From Brevipalpus yothersi (lineage: Eukaryota; Arthropoda; Arachnida; Trombidiformes; Tenuipalpidae), in the NCBI GenBank assembly GCA_003956705.1, contig QZCP01000235.1, forward strand, positions 1-64,000: a stretch of DNA of 64,000 nucleotides. Direction: 5' to 3'. Both the position numbers and the translations under genes were made by a program. The notes under the pieces were generated by a model, which searched no databases, had not been told where the DNA came from, and saw nothing but the letters and a program-made list of their open reading frames with translations. Below are positions 42,116 through 53,333 of this stretch, piece after piece (positions within the stretch are counted from its first letter, which is position 1; every line of letters begins with the position of its first letter).

Positions 42116-45100
42116 CTATCTTTCTAGTCGCCAGTTCCTCTCGAGAAATTCATTTCTAGCCTTCATTTGCTTCGAGTTGTTAATTGCTAAGAAACGCTCT
42201 CCAGAATATACCTTGATAAGGCATAGATCATTCAGGCTTCTCACTCTACTGAGAGCGACATATGTTAGCCCAACAGAATTTTCTCGCGCTCCAATATCCA
42301 CAAGAATCTTATCCAATGTAAGACCTTGAGATTTGTGGATGGTAACAGCATGAGCTAGTGTTAGAGGCAGCATTCTTCTGGAGCACTGTATGTTATTGTA
42401 AAGCCAATTCCTCGTGATTGGAACAATGGGAAAAAGATTTTCAACCAATTTTGGTCCTCCATACTGGTCAAATTCAATGAGAACATAAAGTGGCAATGAA
42501 GGTGGTAAATCATTTTGGGCATATACAATTTTTCTAAGAGTGCCCATAGATCCATTCACTAATCCTCCTCGAACCCAGAGATTTGTTCGAAGCATCACCC
42601 GGCATCCAATTGAGAGATTCAAAACCGCTGGGAGGCCTATACTCTGCTCCTCTCTCTCAGAACTCGCTACATTAGGCTGATTGAGTGATTTAATTCTTGC
42701 AACAGGATTCTTAGTTTTCCTCAAGAAATTATTGTTAGTCAAAACAACAGCCTCATTGGTTGGAAGAAGAGCTATGGCCCTTGCAAATCTCGATCTAACA
42801 TTCTGGGGCTGAGTGCTCATTTTACGCGTCATGAGTAAGTTATAATTCTCTTTCGAGAATTTTCCTCTCGCAAGATTGTCAAGAAGATCCCTGAAATTGG
42901 CAGCATCTGAGCCATGTTGCCTGTGAGACTGCCTGAGTTCTATGAATCTCTGGAAAAATTGGAACACCACCTTGCCTCGAGATACTGATGCATCATTAGT
43001 ATTACAGCTGTATACTGCAGAGTCTTTAACTGGAGGTAGCTGACAGTAATCTCCAAAAAAATAAATGAATAAACCTCCGAATGGCTCATCAACAGTTGGT
43101 CTTATTTCCCGACATCTCCTCTCTATATGATCTTTGAGCCTCATCCCCACCATAGACATCTCATCGATAATTATGCATTTAACATTCTCGGTTTCTGATT
43201 GAAATCTCTGGGCACTTCTACCAACAAGAGGCTCAAAATTTCGCTGGATAGGAATTCTGAGTAAAGAATGGATAGTTTTGCCTTCGATGTTTATTGCTGC
43301 TGCACCAGTAGGAGCAGCAACTTCGATCGAACCATGTCCAAACCGTTCAATAAATTTCCTCACGATCTCTTTTATCAATGTACTCTTACCACACCCTGCT
43401 TTTCCTTGAACGATGACTCTCTTAATTGCTGCATTTGGATCATTCAATTGAGATTCACAAATATCTAGAATTTGCTGTTGCTCTTGAGAAAAAGTTATTC
43501 TAGCTGGTCGATTGGCTGATTGTGGGATGAGAACTTCTTTATAAGTTCTGAGAAAATTATTCACTATTTCAAGAGGCGGGCTATCTGATGCCATTCGGGC
43601 CCAATCGAATGTTGTATCTATGAGTCGCTTACCGAGTTCTTCTTCATGATTACCCTCACCAATGGCAGCTTGTGCCATGAATGGTTCAATTTGGTCACTC
43701 TCATTCAAACCTTGAATAATCTCACCATCATCTCTCTCCTCAGGGAAATCTAGACCATCTTCAGGTATGAGATTGTGTGCCTCAAAAACTTCTCGCCATG
43801 AAGCTGTACCATTCGGTGGATTTTCAGGAATAGGATTCCTGCTAGGTAAATTCATTATCAACTGTTGCTTATAATATTTTTCATCATTTTCAGGATCTCC
43901 GTTCAACTTGAGCATCGGAAAAACACGAACTATTGCCTCTGACCTCCTCTCACTCACACGATTACCATTCTTATAAAATCGCTTACAAAATTCGAGAAAG
44001 CTGAGACTTGCATAATTTTGAGACCTTTTCTGATAAACATCGAATAAATTTTTGCTTATGACCACTTGATCCCCTTGAACTCTCAGTAAGCGCTGATCAA
44101 GAGCGTTTGTATTGATACTCATGAAGGTTCTCGAAGATTGATACAGCTCCCAACCCATCAGAATATGAATGACTTCTTGTGAAGAATAATCTCGATCACC
44201 AAGAGTAGAAATGAAAATCTTTTGAGGAAGGCGGCGAGCTGAGTTTTCATCAATATCTTGCTGACAAAATAATCTTATTAATTCTTCTAGCTGTGGAGAG
44301 ATTTTCTCTCCTTTGGAGGCATACTTTGCGATGTAATTGAGAACAGCTTGTAAACTAACGACTGGCGAGAAATCTGTATTGGCTCTCCATACACGAGTGA
44401 TAAAATAGTTAAACTTATTCAATTTCTGATGATTTCGAGCGGGCTCAAATTGTAAGTAGCCATTGTCCTCAAGTACGGCACTTTCTTGTCTAATTGGTTT
44501 CGGAAAATTGAATCGACACTTCATGATGTTGGAATTTCTCGTTTTTTTCAGACAATGACTACCACATTGAGAATGGATCTGAAACGTATTCAGTAGGTTT
44601 CCCAAATCATTAAGTTCGTCTCGTGAATCTACTTCAGAAAACTTGACCCTTGATGGATGGATAGAGCTTGGATGGTATCTAACCATTCGAGCACTACAGT
44701 AACTATCAAAATATCTCCTCACACGCTCGATCATTTCTTCTGTCATGCTATTTTCATCTATATCAGGGGCATTCTCGAGCCAGAGGAGTCCATGTAGATG
44801 TGGGCTTCCTCTCCACTGCCATTCATATCTCATCCAGTAATCTTTCACTTTAAAAATAGGCTTCAAAATTTTTTCCATGAATATCTTACACCTTAGAGTA
44901 AAATACCATGAGACGATCAGTGGGTTTTCATGCATGAGTTTTCTACGATCTGCCTCACTAATGTTGTTCGGATCAAGATTTTCATACAAACAGAGCAAGC
45001 GAATCAAGTCTGGCCAATGATAATCTGCTGCGGAGAGTGTGAAAAAAATTGTTGGTTTCCCTATCTGATCTACCATCTTGAGAAGCTCTGAGCACCTTTG

Positions 45101-46285
45101 TCTCCAATAGGGTCGCGTTGATCTCAACTTCGCACAGAAAGACATTAGCCTATTCATAAATCCTGCCTGATTTGTTACTCTCTCTCTCAGCTCTTGAACT
45201 GTTAGATTTTGATCAATTCCTCGAAGAAAAACTCCGGCTGATTTCATTGCTGTATGTCGGAGAATTGTGTTCATAGCAAAAAATCTAAATCTTGGATCCT
45301 TTGCAAATCTTCCATCTTTCCATAACATCAGAAATTTGAAATACTCACTCAGATCAACTCTCGTATCTCTGGGCTGATTCAGATCAGCTGTTCCATATGG
45401 AAATAAGTGAGGAAAAGCTCTAACAATGTAACCTTCTTCGGTAAACTCATTTATTGGCTCACCTTCCTGCTCAGGGTATGGCAAATTGAAATGCTGAAAT
45501 ATTTGTCTACGCTGATCTTGTGGACCCAAAAGTGGAACATAACTATCTGATATTTCTGAATCATTCAATGTGGCTGCAGGCTGATCAGGGCTCACAGGAT
45601 TTTCGATAATGTTAGAAATAAGTTCAGAAACATCTCCATCATTTGGCAAGCTAGCTAGATTTGTCTCACTTATTTCAATATCTCGATAGTACGCATTATT
45701 TGCTTTGAGCCAAATGAGTGCAGAGCGCAGTTTTCCTGAACGAGCTCGAAATTGAGCACAACCTTGAAAAGTTCTCTTTTCGAAAATAATAACTGATTCT
45801 AAATCATTTATATCATGTGGAAGTATAGATGCATATGAAGATATATCTTGTCGAAAATTAATGACGTTACCAGAATAATGAAGCTGTGCTCCAGCCCTTC
45901 GAAATATGGACATCACAGGGTGAATTCTAGCTATCAACATTTGCTCAATAAATGTTAGACCCTGGAGTTGAGAAGGTATTGGTCCTGGATGCATATTGTT
46001 AGCTCTGGTGAACTTTGTTTCGTGTTTTGAGCAAAATTTACACCTTTCTTCTGGTGTATTGAGAATCAAGTGTCTGCTATGACAATGTGAACAATCGAAA
46101 AATCTCAATCTAGCAGAATCTTGATCAAAAAGAACACCATGATTACGCATTCTGAGCGTTATTGGGAAGTCACTTTGATTCCTAAGATTCTCCTGCATAT
46201 TGGCAGCTTCTTCTCTCTCTCTCTCTCGTCTTTCTCTGGTATACTCTCGCTTTCTTTCCATTGCTAATCGCTCCTTCCTAGGCAT
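42116..46285 (-). CDS. Helitron Rep-helicase transposase
   Basis: 1,389 residues, uninterrupted, which is normal for an autonomous animal Helitron. The N-terminus is basic with C-x2-C and H pairs (CSHCHSRH, CKFCSKH). The HUH nuclease motif is RGSPHLHGLLW near residue 495, and the two-tyrosine active site is LNYIAKYASKGE near 648. The C-terminal PIF1-family helicase has Walker A GKAGCGKST near 962, Walker B IIIDEMSM, FFGDYCQLPP, and late motifs THKSQGLTLD and YVALSRV. These nick and unwind DNA for rolling-circle transposition. With all catalytic residues present the element may be autonomous. The 3' end is proposed at 41991; the 5' TC end was not found, and the upstream side runs into a (CT)n tract and gap. 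Confidence 0.93.
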   Translation of the reverse strand: MPRKERLAMERKREYTRERREREREEAANMQENLRNQSDFPITLRMRNHGVLFDQDSARLRFFDCSHCHSRHLILNTPEERCKFCSKHETKFTRANNMHPGPIPSQLQGLTFIEQMLIARIHPVMSIFRRAGAQLHYSGNVINFRQDISSYASILPHDINDLESVIIFEKRTFQGCAQFRARSGKLRSALIWLKANNAYYRDIEISETNLASLPNDGDVSELISNIIENPVSPDQPAATLNDSEISDSYVPLLGPQDQRRQIFQHFNLPYPEQEGEPINEFTEEGYIVRAFPHLFPYGTADLNQPRDTRVDLSEYFKFLMLWKDGRFAKDPRFRFFAMNTILRHTAMKSAGVFLRGIDQNLTVQELRERVTNQAGFMNRLMSFCAKLRSTRPYWRQRCSELLKMVDQIGKPTIFFTLSAADYHWPDLIRLLCLYENLDPNNISEADRRKLMHENPLIVSWYFTLRCKIFMEKILKPIFKVKDYWMRYEWQWRGSPHLHGLLWLENAPDIDENSMTEEMIERVRRYFDSYCSARMVRYHPSSIHPSRVKFSEVDSRDELNDLGNLLNTFQIHSQCGSHCLKKTRNSNIMKCRFNFPKPIRQESAVLEDNGYLQFEPARNHQKLNKFNYFITRVWRANTDFSPVVSLQAVLNYIAKYASKGEKISPQLEELIRLFCQQDIDENSARRLPQKIFISTLGDRDYSSQEVIHILMGWELYQSSRTFMSINTNALDQRLLRVQGDQVVISKNLFDVYQKRSQNYASLSFLEFCKRFYKNGNRVSERRSEAIVRVFPMLKLNGDPENDEKYYKQQLIMNLPSRNPIPENPPNGTASWREVFEAHNLIPEDGLDFPEERDDGEIIQGLNESDQIEPFMAQAAIGEGNHEEELGKRLIDTTFDWARMASDSPPLEIVNNFLRTYKEVLIPQSANRPARITFSQEQQQILDICESQLNDPNAAIKRVIVQGKAGCGKSTLIKEIVRKFIERFGHGSIEVAAPTGAAAINIEGKTIHSLLRIPIQRNFEPLVGRSAQRFQSETENVKCIIIDEMSMVGMRLKDHIERRCREIRPTVDEPFGGLFIYFFGDYCQLPPVKDSAVYSCNTNDASVSRGKVVFQFFQRFIELRQSHRQHGSDAANFRDLLDNLARGKFSKENYNLLMTRKMSTQPQNVRSRFARAIALLPTNEAVVLTNNNFLRKTKNPVARIKSLNQPNVASSEREEQSIGLPAVLNLSIGCRVMLRTNLWVRGGLVNGSMGTLRKIVYAQNDLPPSLPLYVLIEFDQYGGPKLVENLFPIVPITRNWLYNNIQCSRRMLPLTLAHAVTIHKSQGLTLDKILVDIGARENSVGLTYVALSRVRSLNDLCLIKVYSGERFLAINNSKQMKARNEFLERNWRLER

Positions 46286-46480
46286 TTCAACTGAATTAAC
46301 TCTTGGGTTTTATATGGATGAGCAAGAAAATAAACAATGAATGAATATTAAGTAATATGGAAAGATGAAAAACAAAGTTTATCACTTAGCCAAAATCCAG
46401 AGAGGAGAAAAATAGATCTTCGATGCTGTTTGGAAGAGAAAAAGAAGAATTCATCATGAAATTTGTCCAGAAAAAGTTCA

Positions 46481-46500
46481 TCTCTCTCTCTCTCTCTCCC

Positions 46501-46556
<56 letters not shown>

Positions 46557-46891
46557 NNNNNNNNNNNNNNNNNNNNNNNNNNNNNNNNNNNNNNNNNNNN
46601 NNNNNNNNNNNNNNNNNNNNNNNNNNNNNNNNNNNNNNNNNNNNNNNNNNNNNNNNNNNNNNNNNNNNNNNNNNNNNNNNNNNNNNNNNNNNNNNNNNNN
46701 NNNNNNNNNNNNNNNNNNNNNNNNNNNNNNNNNNNNNNNNNNNNNNNNNNNNNNNNNNNNNNNNNNNNNNNNNNNNNNNNNNNNNNNNNNNNNNNNNNNN
46801 NNNNNNNNNNNNNNNNNNNNNNNNNNNNNNNNNNNNNNNNNNNNNNNNNNNNNNNNNNNNNNNNNNNNNNNNNNNNNNNNNNNNNNNNNNN

Positions 46892-46977
<86 letters not shown>
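46481..46977. repeat. (CT)n tract containing an assembly gap
   Basis: CT repeats on both sides of 335 N (46557-46891). True length unknown. Frames crossing it are artefacts. Confidence 0.95.
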
Positions 46978-46981
<4 letters not shown>

Positions 46982-47617
46982 CTCTCTGTTTCTTACTCAA
47001 GTTGATTTCTCTGAGCCTTATACGTTACATTATGCTCTCTCTCTCTCTCTTTCATCAACTTTCTCTCAACTGGCTCTCACTCTCTTTCGTGTTCCATTAT
47101 AATAAGTTTCAATTTTTCCATGCTGTTTTAGGAATAGGTTGATATTTTTTATGATCAATTAAAATTATTCATCAAATCTTTTCACTCTCCCTCTTCGTTC
47201 CAAAATTCTGTTTACATGTGGTTGTAATGATTTTCGCTGATACACACAGTGAAGTTTGAGCGACAAAAGTTTTCCACTCTTTCACTTCACTTCTCATCCA
47301 TTGATTAAACCTAACTTATCGTCACTTGCTTGCACAATCTAAGTCTACGAGACTAACTCACTTCCTTTTCATCCTCACATCACTCACAGCTCATGAGTTC
47401 TTATTGCTTAATAAAATCAAATCTGTCAAAAATCGTTTGTTGAAATTTTCAGCACATTTCCACACACACACACAAATATGAAACCGATCAAATGCTCAGT
47501 AGTGTTGGTATTTTTGTCCGATTTCATATGTTCATATGTGTTTAATCGGAGTCAATTCATTCACAAACACATTTCTATTCTCATTTGAAGGTCAACACAC
47601 AATCGGCTCTGGTAATC

Positions 47618-47648
<31 letters not shown>

Positions 47649-48422
47649 TGAATGAATGAATCAGAGCACCTACCTCTCAAATGATAATAATGATTATAAT
47701 GATGAAATTGATGATGATACAATGAGAATGAATAATGAATGATGAATAATGAATAATGAATAGTGAATAATGAATGGATAGATGAACGATGTTTGATTTT
47801 TTCTCAAACTGAGAACACAAAAAGTTTTTAAACTTCTGTTGACCAAAAAAGTTCTAGAAACACTCGATAATTCAAATTACCAACGGTCTAGAGAATTTTG
47901 CTCACTCATCCTTCTGTCGCCATCTTTCGTCAAAAATTTTTTTTTATAGAATCCCATTTTTTTGCCGGAAGGCACACCTTCGTAGGCTATGCAATCTTAA
48001 TATGAAGTATCATGATGCTAGTGCTCGTGGTTCAGAAGATACAGCTGGAACAAAATGTGGAAAAAGTGGGCCCAGAGTCTTCACTTCGTTCAGACAATCA
48101 CTTCGTTCAGACAATAATTCTGAAATTAGGTATCGCATTTTGCCAGGGCCATTGAGCCTAAGTCTGGCTTCGTCAAACGATTGACTAGAATGATCTGAGA
48201 ATAGATTGCCTTCTTTCATGGAAGATCTGAATAAATATCGGCAATTAGTTAATTTTACACAAAGATTCTAAGCAATTATCGTTTGAAACTTGAAATGGAT
48301 ATGCCCAACATGTGTAATTGAATATCAATAATGAAGCAGAAATTTTGTAGTGGCGCATACCAATTTTTCACACTTTTCCGAACCCAATGAAGTCTTCGAA
48401 ATTCACAAGATTTGCTTGAAAT
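46978..48422. other. Intergenic before the astacin array
   Basis: No gene seen. It includes short (CA)n near 47462-47474, a GA run near 47618-47646 and an irregular AATGA/GAATAAT-type repeat at about 47650-47775. Confidence 0.6.
48082..48115 (+). repeat. Two-copy 17-bp tandem repeat
   Basis: CACTTCGTTCAGACAAT occurs twice in direct tandem. Its core, with the preceding TCTT, also occurs on the opposite strand at 42013-42030, close to the candidate Helitron end. Confidence 0.8.
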
Positions 48423-49271
48423 ATGTGCTCAGTGGAGAATATTTTTCTGACAATTCTTTTACTGTGCACTCTGATAATAGAATATGATTGTGCTAGTAGA
48501 AGAGCTACAAGGCAAGTTAGGGTCAGGAGTCAGGATGCTGATGATGAGGTATTCTTGACTGAACAAGATTTTCGAAATGCTGATGAACTAGTAGAGGATC
48601 CTGGTGATATTGATAGCTCTCTGATGTATGCTGATGACAAGTTCGAAGGTGATATCATGATGGATGGTGATATGAGAAGTATGACAAGCAGGAGGAGACT
48701 TTTGTGGCCTAATAAAACCATCCCATACGCAATTTCAAGGAAATACAACAAAAAAGAACGAGCAGTCATGGCTAGAGCTATGGGTATTCTCCAAAATGAG
48801 ACATGTCTCCGTTTTGTGCCAAAAGCAAGAAGGGACAAGGCATATCTTTACATCAAGCCTGGAGGAGGTTGCTATACATATTTAGGAAAAATAGGCCGAA
48901 AACAGCCAGTTGTATTGTCACGATATGGATGTGTGTTTGTTGGAATTGTTCAGCATGAGCTGATGCACACTTTAGGCTTCTATCATGAACAATCACGCTA
49001 TGATCGAGATGATTTTATCAAAATATTGCCAAATAACATCAGACCTCGTATGCATAGTCAATTTCGTAAGGCAAGTAAGAGTGAGATGAATGTTCATGGT
49101 GAAAGATATGATATTCAAAGTATCATGCAGTATGATTCAATGGCTTTTAGCAAAAATCGACAGCCAACAATGCTCCAGAAAAATGGTACCAACATCAAGC
49201 GACCCAGATTGGCGAATCCCAACGATTACAGAAAAATCAATAAACTCTACAATTGTACGTCGAAATTATAA
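48423..49271 (+). CDS. Astacin-family secreted zinc metalloprotease (Ast2)
   Basis: 282 residues in a single exon. Signal peptide 1-23, acidic pro-region, zinc-blocking motif FEGD at 74-77, basic cleavage site before LWPNKT. The zinc site HELMHTLGFYHEQSRYDRD has His178, Glu179, His182 and His188. The Met-turn is SIMQYDS where paralogues have SIMHY, a change next to the zinc-binding Tyr. Four catalytic-domain Cys fit the two standard disulfides. No EGF or CUB domain follows. Astacins are activated by removal of the pro-region; the substrate here is unknown. Part of a five-gene + strand cluster. Confidence 0.92.
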   Translation: MCSVENIFLTILLLCTLIIEYDCASRRATRQVRVRSQDADDEVFLTEQDFRNADELVEDPGDIDSSLMYADDKFEGDIMMDGDMRSMTSRRRLLWPNKTIPYAISRKYNKKERAVMARAMGILQNETCLRFVPKARRDKAYLYIKPGGGCYTYLGKIGRKQPVVLSRYGCVFVGIVQHELMHTLGFYHEQSRYDRDDFIKILPNNIRPRMHSQFRKASKSEMNVHGERYDIQSIMQYDSMAFSKNRQPTMLQKNGTNIKRPRLANPNDYRKINKLYNCTSKL

Positions 49272-50160
49272 ACAGCTCAAAAACTATATTACTAAAGGCG
49301 ATTAAATAATGAGTCACTGTGGGGACACTTTCGGATAAATGATTTCAGAGGGTTTAAATTAAGTGATTATTTATCAAAATTTGACCTTAATTTCCCATCA
49401 ATTATTCGAAAGTTTCTCTTTCGGTCATGTATAAATGTTTAAAAAGTATTTAATTAAAGTATTGCAGTGTTTTATTGCTAATTTTAAAATCAAACTGGTC
49501 TATTCTAGTAATCTTCAGTGGAAAGATTGATTGCAATATTCGAATGATAACAATTTAGTGAATTGTGATTCGAATATTATGGAAATTTTGTGCTCTCATA
49601 GCAGAACATGAAGCTTTCGAAAATCAGATGTAGCCCAATGTTCTCAAAGATACAAGATCATTAGCTCGAAAAAATGCCTTAAATCTTCCTTAATAGGGTC
49701 AATTTTTTCTCATAGAAGACACCAAGTGCTTGGTGACCGAAGAATCAATCGGAAAAGAATCTATGAAGGAATCGATACGATTTGTCGATTGTAAAAGTTT
49801 CTCTAAACGCGAATGCGACTTCATTCAATTGAGAGGCGATATAGTTTGTGTGCCTAATCGGGATTAGAGAGTCCGATTTGCCTTCATTTTTCAGAGAACT
49901 AAAAATTCAAGTACTTGGGCATTACAAACAAAATATCGAGTATCCAAAAAAATCGTAACATGGGCAGAGAGGGAGTTTCTCCAGATGCGACGAAAGGTTC
50001 ACCAGTTTTCGCTTCCTATTCAAAATTGAGTGGAAATCGGAATCAAAAGTATCGGTAATTTAATAATGCTCTCTGGGTTTGATTTTTTGATAAAATTTTC
50101 CATTACTGACAGCTCGTGAGAGCCTTTAAGAACAGAAAAAAAACATCGCACTCACGCGTA
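49272..50160. other. Intergenic, Ast2 to Ast3
   Basis: AT-rich, no coding signal recognised. An in-frame extension of the Ast3 frame (50116-50160) probably is 5' UTR. Confidence 0.55.
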
Positions 50161-51033
50161 ATGTTTTCGATAGATGTTTGTCCACAATTTCTTTTATCGT
50201 GCATTTTGATTATTGGGTGTAGCTGTAGAAGCATAAATAAAAAAAATTCAGTAAGTCAGAAAAGACTTATAGTCCAAGCATGCAATGGAAATGCTCACCA
50301 TGAAACGTTCTTAACTGAGGAAGATTTTCGCAATGCTGCACCAAATAAGGAAATAGATGGTGGATACGATGTGTCGGCCATGTATTCCAAGGATAAGTTC
50401 GAAGGTGATATCGTGATGGAACCAGGAACAAGAAGTATGATAAAAGACAAAATCAAACAATGGCCCAGTCCCATGATTCCATACACAATTTCATGTAAAT
50501 ATTCCAAGCAGAATCGAGCAATGCTAGCTAGGGTAATACAAAGTTTTCAGAATCGAACGTGCATCCGTTTTGTACCCAAAAAACCTGATGATAAAGATTA
50601 TGTCCACATATCGGCTGCAAAAAGTTGCTATTCTCTTGTGGGACGAATTGGTGGCAGACAGGAGGTTGTGATCGGCTCAAATTGGTGCATGAAGTTTGGG
50701 GTAATGCAGCATGAGTTGATGCATACATTGGGTTTCTATCATGAACAAAGCCGGTATGATCGTGATCAGTATGTCAAAATATTGTGGGAAAATATTGATA
50801 ATGACATGGAAAGCCAATTTCGTAAGGCAGACAAACGGGGAATGGACACTCTTGGGGAAAAATATGATTTGAACAGTGTTATGCACTATTCTTCCCTGGC
50901 ATTTAGTATGAGTCCTTCTAAGCCATCTATGCTGACAAAAGGTGGTGAATGGATTTCTCCAGCTAAATTTGCAAATTTTAATGATATGAAGAAAATTAAC
51001 AAATTATTCAAATGTAGGGAGAGGAAATGGTGA
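50161..51033 (+). CDS. Astacin-family secreted zinc metalloprotease (Ast3)
   Basis: 290 residues from the ATG at 50161, chosen because it begins a signal peptide (MFSIDVCPQFLLSCILII); an upstream in-frame ATG at 50116 would add 15 basic residues. It has FEGDIV in the pro-region, HELMHTLGFYHEQSRYDRD, and Met-turn SVMHYSSLAF. The catalytic domain carries an extra Cys near its start (YTISCKYS) and the usual four. No C-terminal accessory domain. Same order, orientation and architecture as its neighbours, so a tandem duplicate. Confidence 0.9.
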   Translation: MFSIDVCPQFLLSCILIIGCSCRSINKKNSVSQKRLIVQACNGNAHHETFLTEEDFRNAAPNKEIDGGYDVSAMYSKDKFEGDIVMEPGTRSMIKDKIKQWPSPMIPYTISCKYSKQNRAMLARVIQSFQNRTCIRFVPKKPDDKDYVHISAAKSCYSLVGRIGGRQEVVIGSNWCMKFGVMQHELMHTLGFYHEQSRYDRDQYVKILWENIDNDMESQFRKADKRGMDTLGEKYDLNSVMHYSSLAFSMSPSKPSMLTKGGEWISPAKFANFNDMKKINKLFKCRERKW

Positions 51034-51289
51034 GATATTTGTTCGATGATTTCTGGCGTTCTTGAGCTGTACCCAGTTGAAGTTTGAAGAGGTGAAGAAA
51101 TCTATCAAATCAATTGATGCAGAGAGTAGCTTCTCATAATACATGATAGAGTACTGAAAATGGAAAAACAGATTTTCCGTAGGAAATTTGCTACCGATTG
51201 TAAGTGTCTGAAAGCTTGATTAACTGATGCCTGAGGGGTTTGATTTCTGATCTTAATTCAATTCCCAATTATACTCATAAAACTATTGG

Positions 51290-52065
51290 CTAATCATCCC
51301 AAATGAACCATCTTGATAAACTGACTCCCTTCACTCCAGGGATTGAATCATGTACATTAATGTCAAGGATCGATATTCCATACAAATTAGGCTCACTGAT
51401 GCATACAGCCACGGAGAGTGAGTTTGAACCCTCTCTGAGTATCATTCGCCCATTTTTGAGCTGATATTTTTTAGACACGAGATAGAAAAATTCGTTAATT
51501 TTTGACCACCTTATCTCAATGAAAAGAGTCCGATTGGGTCATTTTATCATCTTTGATCACTGATTTAACCAGATTTTTGCTCCTGATAGATGAAAATTTC
51601 AGTGGAATCACACTTTTTTCATTGAGGTGGTCAAAAAATATCAGCTCAGAAATGCGCAAATGATACGAGAGAGGATTCAAATCACTCTCCAAGGCTGTAT
51701 GATTTCTAGAAATTAGAGCACGAATTAGTAGGTTCTGAGCATTTTCGTAACCGAGAGCGTTTTTCAAGCTAACCAAAATAGTTCCAGGATTGAGCGTGTC
51801 TTTATATAAGATCACAACCAGTTTGCCATGTGAATTAAGAACAATATGATGATACATCGTATCTATGTATCGTATCTCGAAATCACTTTATTGGTACTTG
51901 GAAAATGATTTCATAGCCAATTTTCTCGAGAACTGCAAAGAGTATTCGACTCAGAAAAACACCCTTTATTTTCGAGTGAGACTTTTCCCAATTTTCTGGT
52001 GTGTTTTCAGTTGTGATGATTAATCTGAACAAACCAGAGAAGGGCTCAATCCTGTACACTAGCAA
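51290..52065 (-). pseudogene. Degenerate exons of an unrecognised gene
   Basis: Three minus-strand open segments (52065-51883, 51857-51516, 51478-51290) have protein-like composition. Two share a GV[FS]LSR motif after a beta-strand-like stretch (LFRLIITTEN and YGISILDINV), so parts may be duplicated. KIGYEIIFQVP weakly recalls the first ligand-binding segment of ionotropic receptors, but this is not enough to name it. Stops and frame changes separate the pieces, and an inverted duplicate of one piece lies inside the region. It may be relics of two tandem genes between Ast3 and Ast4. Confidence 0.35.
51403..51700. repeat. Diverged inverted repeat
   Basis: Plus-strand 51633-51700 and the reverse complement of 51403-51472 align with about six mismatches and two small indels. 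Similarity continues inward through CTTTTCATTGAG and GGTGGTC, with about 33 extra bases in the left arm. The spacer between the core arms is about 160 bp. The arms overlap the degenerate minus-strand coding pieces. Confidence 0.75.
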
Positions 52066-52277
52066 TCAGCATCAACCATCAAGAATTGCAATGCTCATGT
52101 ATTCAAATAGCAGATCATAAATTAAATAAAAATCTATTAATTTGCTAGGAAATTAAGAAATCTAATATTACCAAGGAAACACATACTAATATCATGTAGA
52201 ATATTTTTTCCAATTTTTCTGAAGGGATAATCTTCAAGCTTATAAAAGCAAGAGAGAGGCTCAAAAGTTCAAAGGAG

Positions 52278-53333
52278 ATGTTCCAAAAAAGAGTTATTCT
52301 ATCTCTACAAGCTCTTCTGTGGTATATTTTTGTGATGGACATGAGTCTTACTTCTGGAGCCATGCCTACGTAAGTACATGTATTTCGATTTCTATGATCA
52401 ACAATACGTTGATGAGGTTAAGTTTCTTGTCTCATATTGATTTGGAAATAACAAGCATGATTGCCTTCTCAATTGACCTTCTCGTTAAGGAAACACGAAT
52501 TCAGAGAGGGCACGTTAATTACTGAAGCCCAAAACCTCTCAGATACTAGGATATCAAAGGCTGAAGACGATGATGACTCTAAAGCTGTAGATTATCAACC
52601 AGGATACACAGTTTTGAAGAGGAAAGATTTTGAAAATTCTAATCATGTTGATGTGGATCATGTTGAATTCAACATTTCAGCGATGTATGCTGATGACAAA
52701 TTTGAAGGAGATATGGTATTCAAAAAAGATAAAAATGGACAAACAAGAAGCATGGTAAGATATGAGAACAGACTGTGGCCAGGGAGAAAAGTTCCATACC
52801 TAATAAGTGATGGATTTGGAGAATCGGATAGAGCTGTCATAGCAAGAGCAATGAATTCAATTCAACAGCGAACATGTGTACGATTTGTGCCTAAAAAATT
52901 TAATCATTACGCTTATCTGTCTATTGAATCATTTCATGAGGGCTGTTGGTCATATGTTGGTTATTCTGGTCAAAAACAGCCAGTTTCATTGGGTAGAGGT
53001 TGCCTCGGAGTTGGTATTGTGCAGCATGAATTGATGCATGCGTTAGGCTTTTATCATGAACAATCTCGCTATGATCGAGATAGTTTCATCAGAATAAAGT
53101 GGCCTAATATTATGCATGGAATGGAATCTCAGTTTCAGAGAGCAACTCGAAATGAGATGGATTTTCGGGGCTTCCGATATGATATGAAAAGTGTGATGCA
53201 TTATGATTCATATGCTTTCAGTAAAAATCGTTATCCAACCATGTTGACAAAATCGGGCCAAGTCCTTCATCCTGCCAAGATTGCAACTGAAAATGATTAT
53301 CGAAAAATCAATAAACTTTACAAATGTTACTGA
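52278..53333 (+). CDS. Astacin-family secreted zinc metalloprotease (Ast4), two exons
   Basis: Exon 1 (52278-52369) encodes a signal peptide starting MFQKRVILSLQALLWYIF and ends at a GTAAGT donor; exon 2 runs from a CAG acceptor (52505) to 53333. Together they are 921 nt, 306 residues plus stop, in phase. The main exon has no ATG in its pro-region, which is why the first exon is needed. It has FEGDMV, HELMHALGFYHEQSRYDRD and Met-turn SVMHYDSYAF. The pro-region holds an acidic EDDDD segment as in its neighbours. Ast2, 3, 5 and 6 keep the signal peptide in the same exon, so intron presence varies within the cluster. Confidence 0.85.

Noticed and set aside
48140..48190. Second Helitron 3' end ending in CTAG near 48187
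   Set aside because: The next base is A rather than T and no convincing hairpin precedes it.
52461..52504. Ast4 translation start in the main exon
   Set aside because: There is no ATG and no signal peptide in frame there; the upstream exon at 52278-52369 supplies both and keeps phase.
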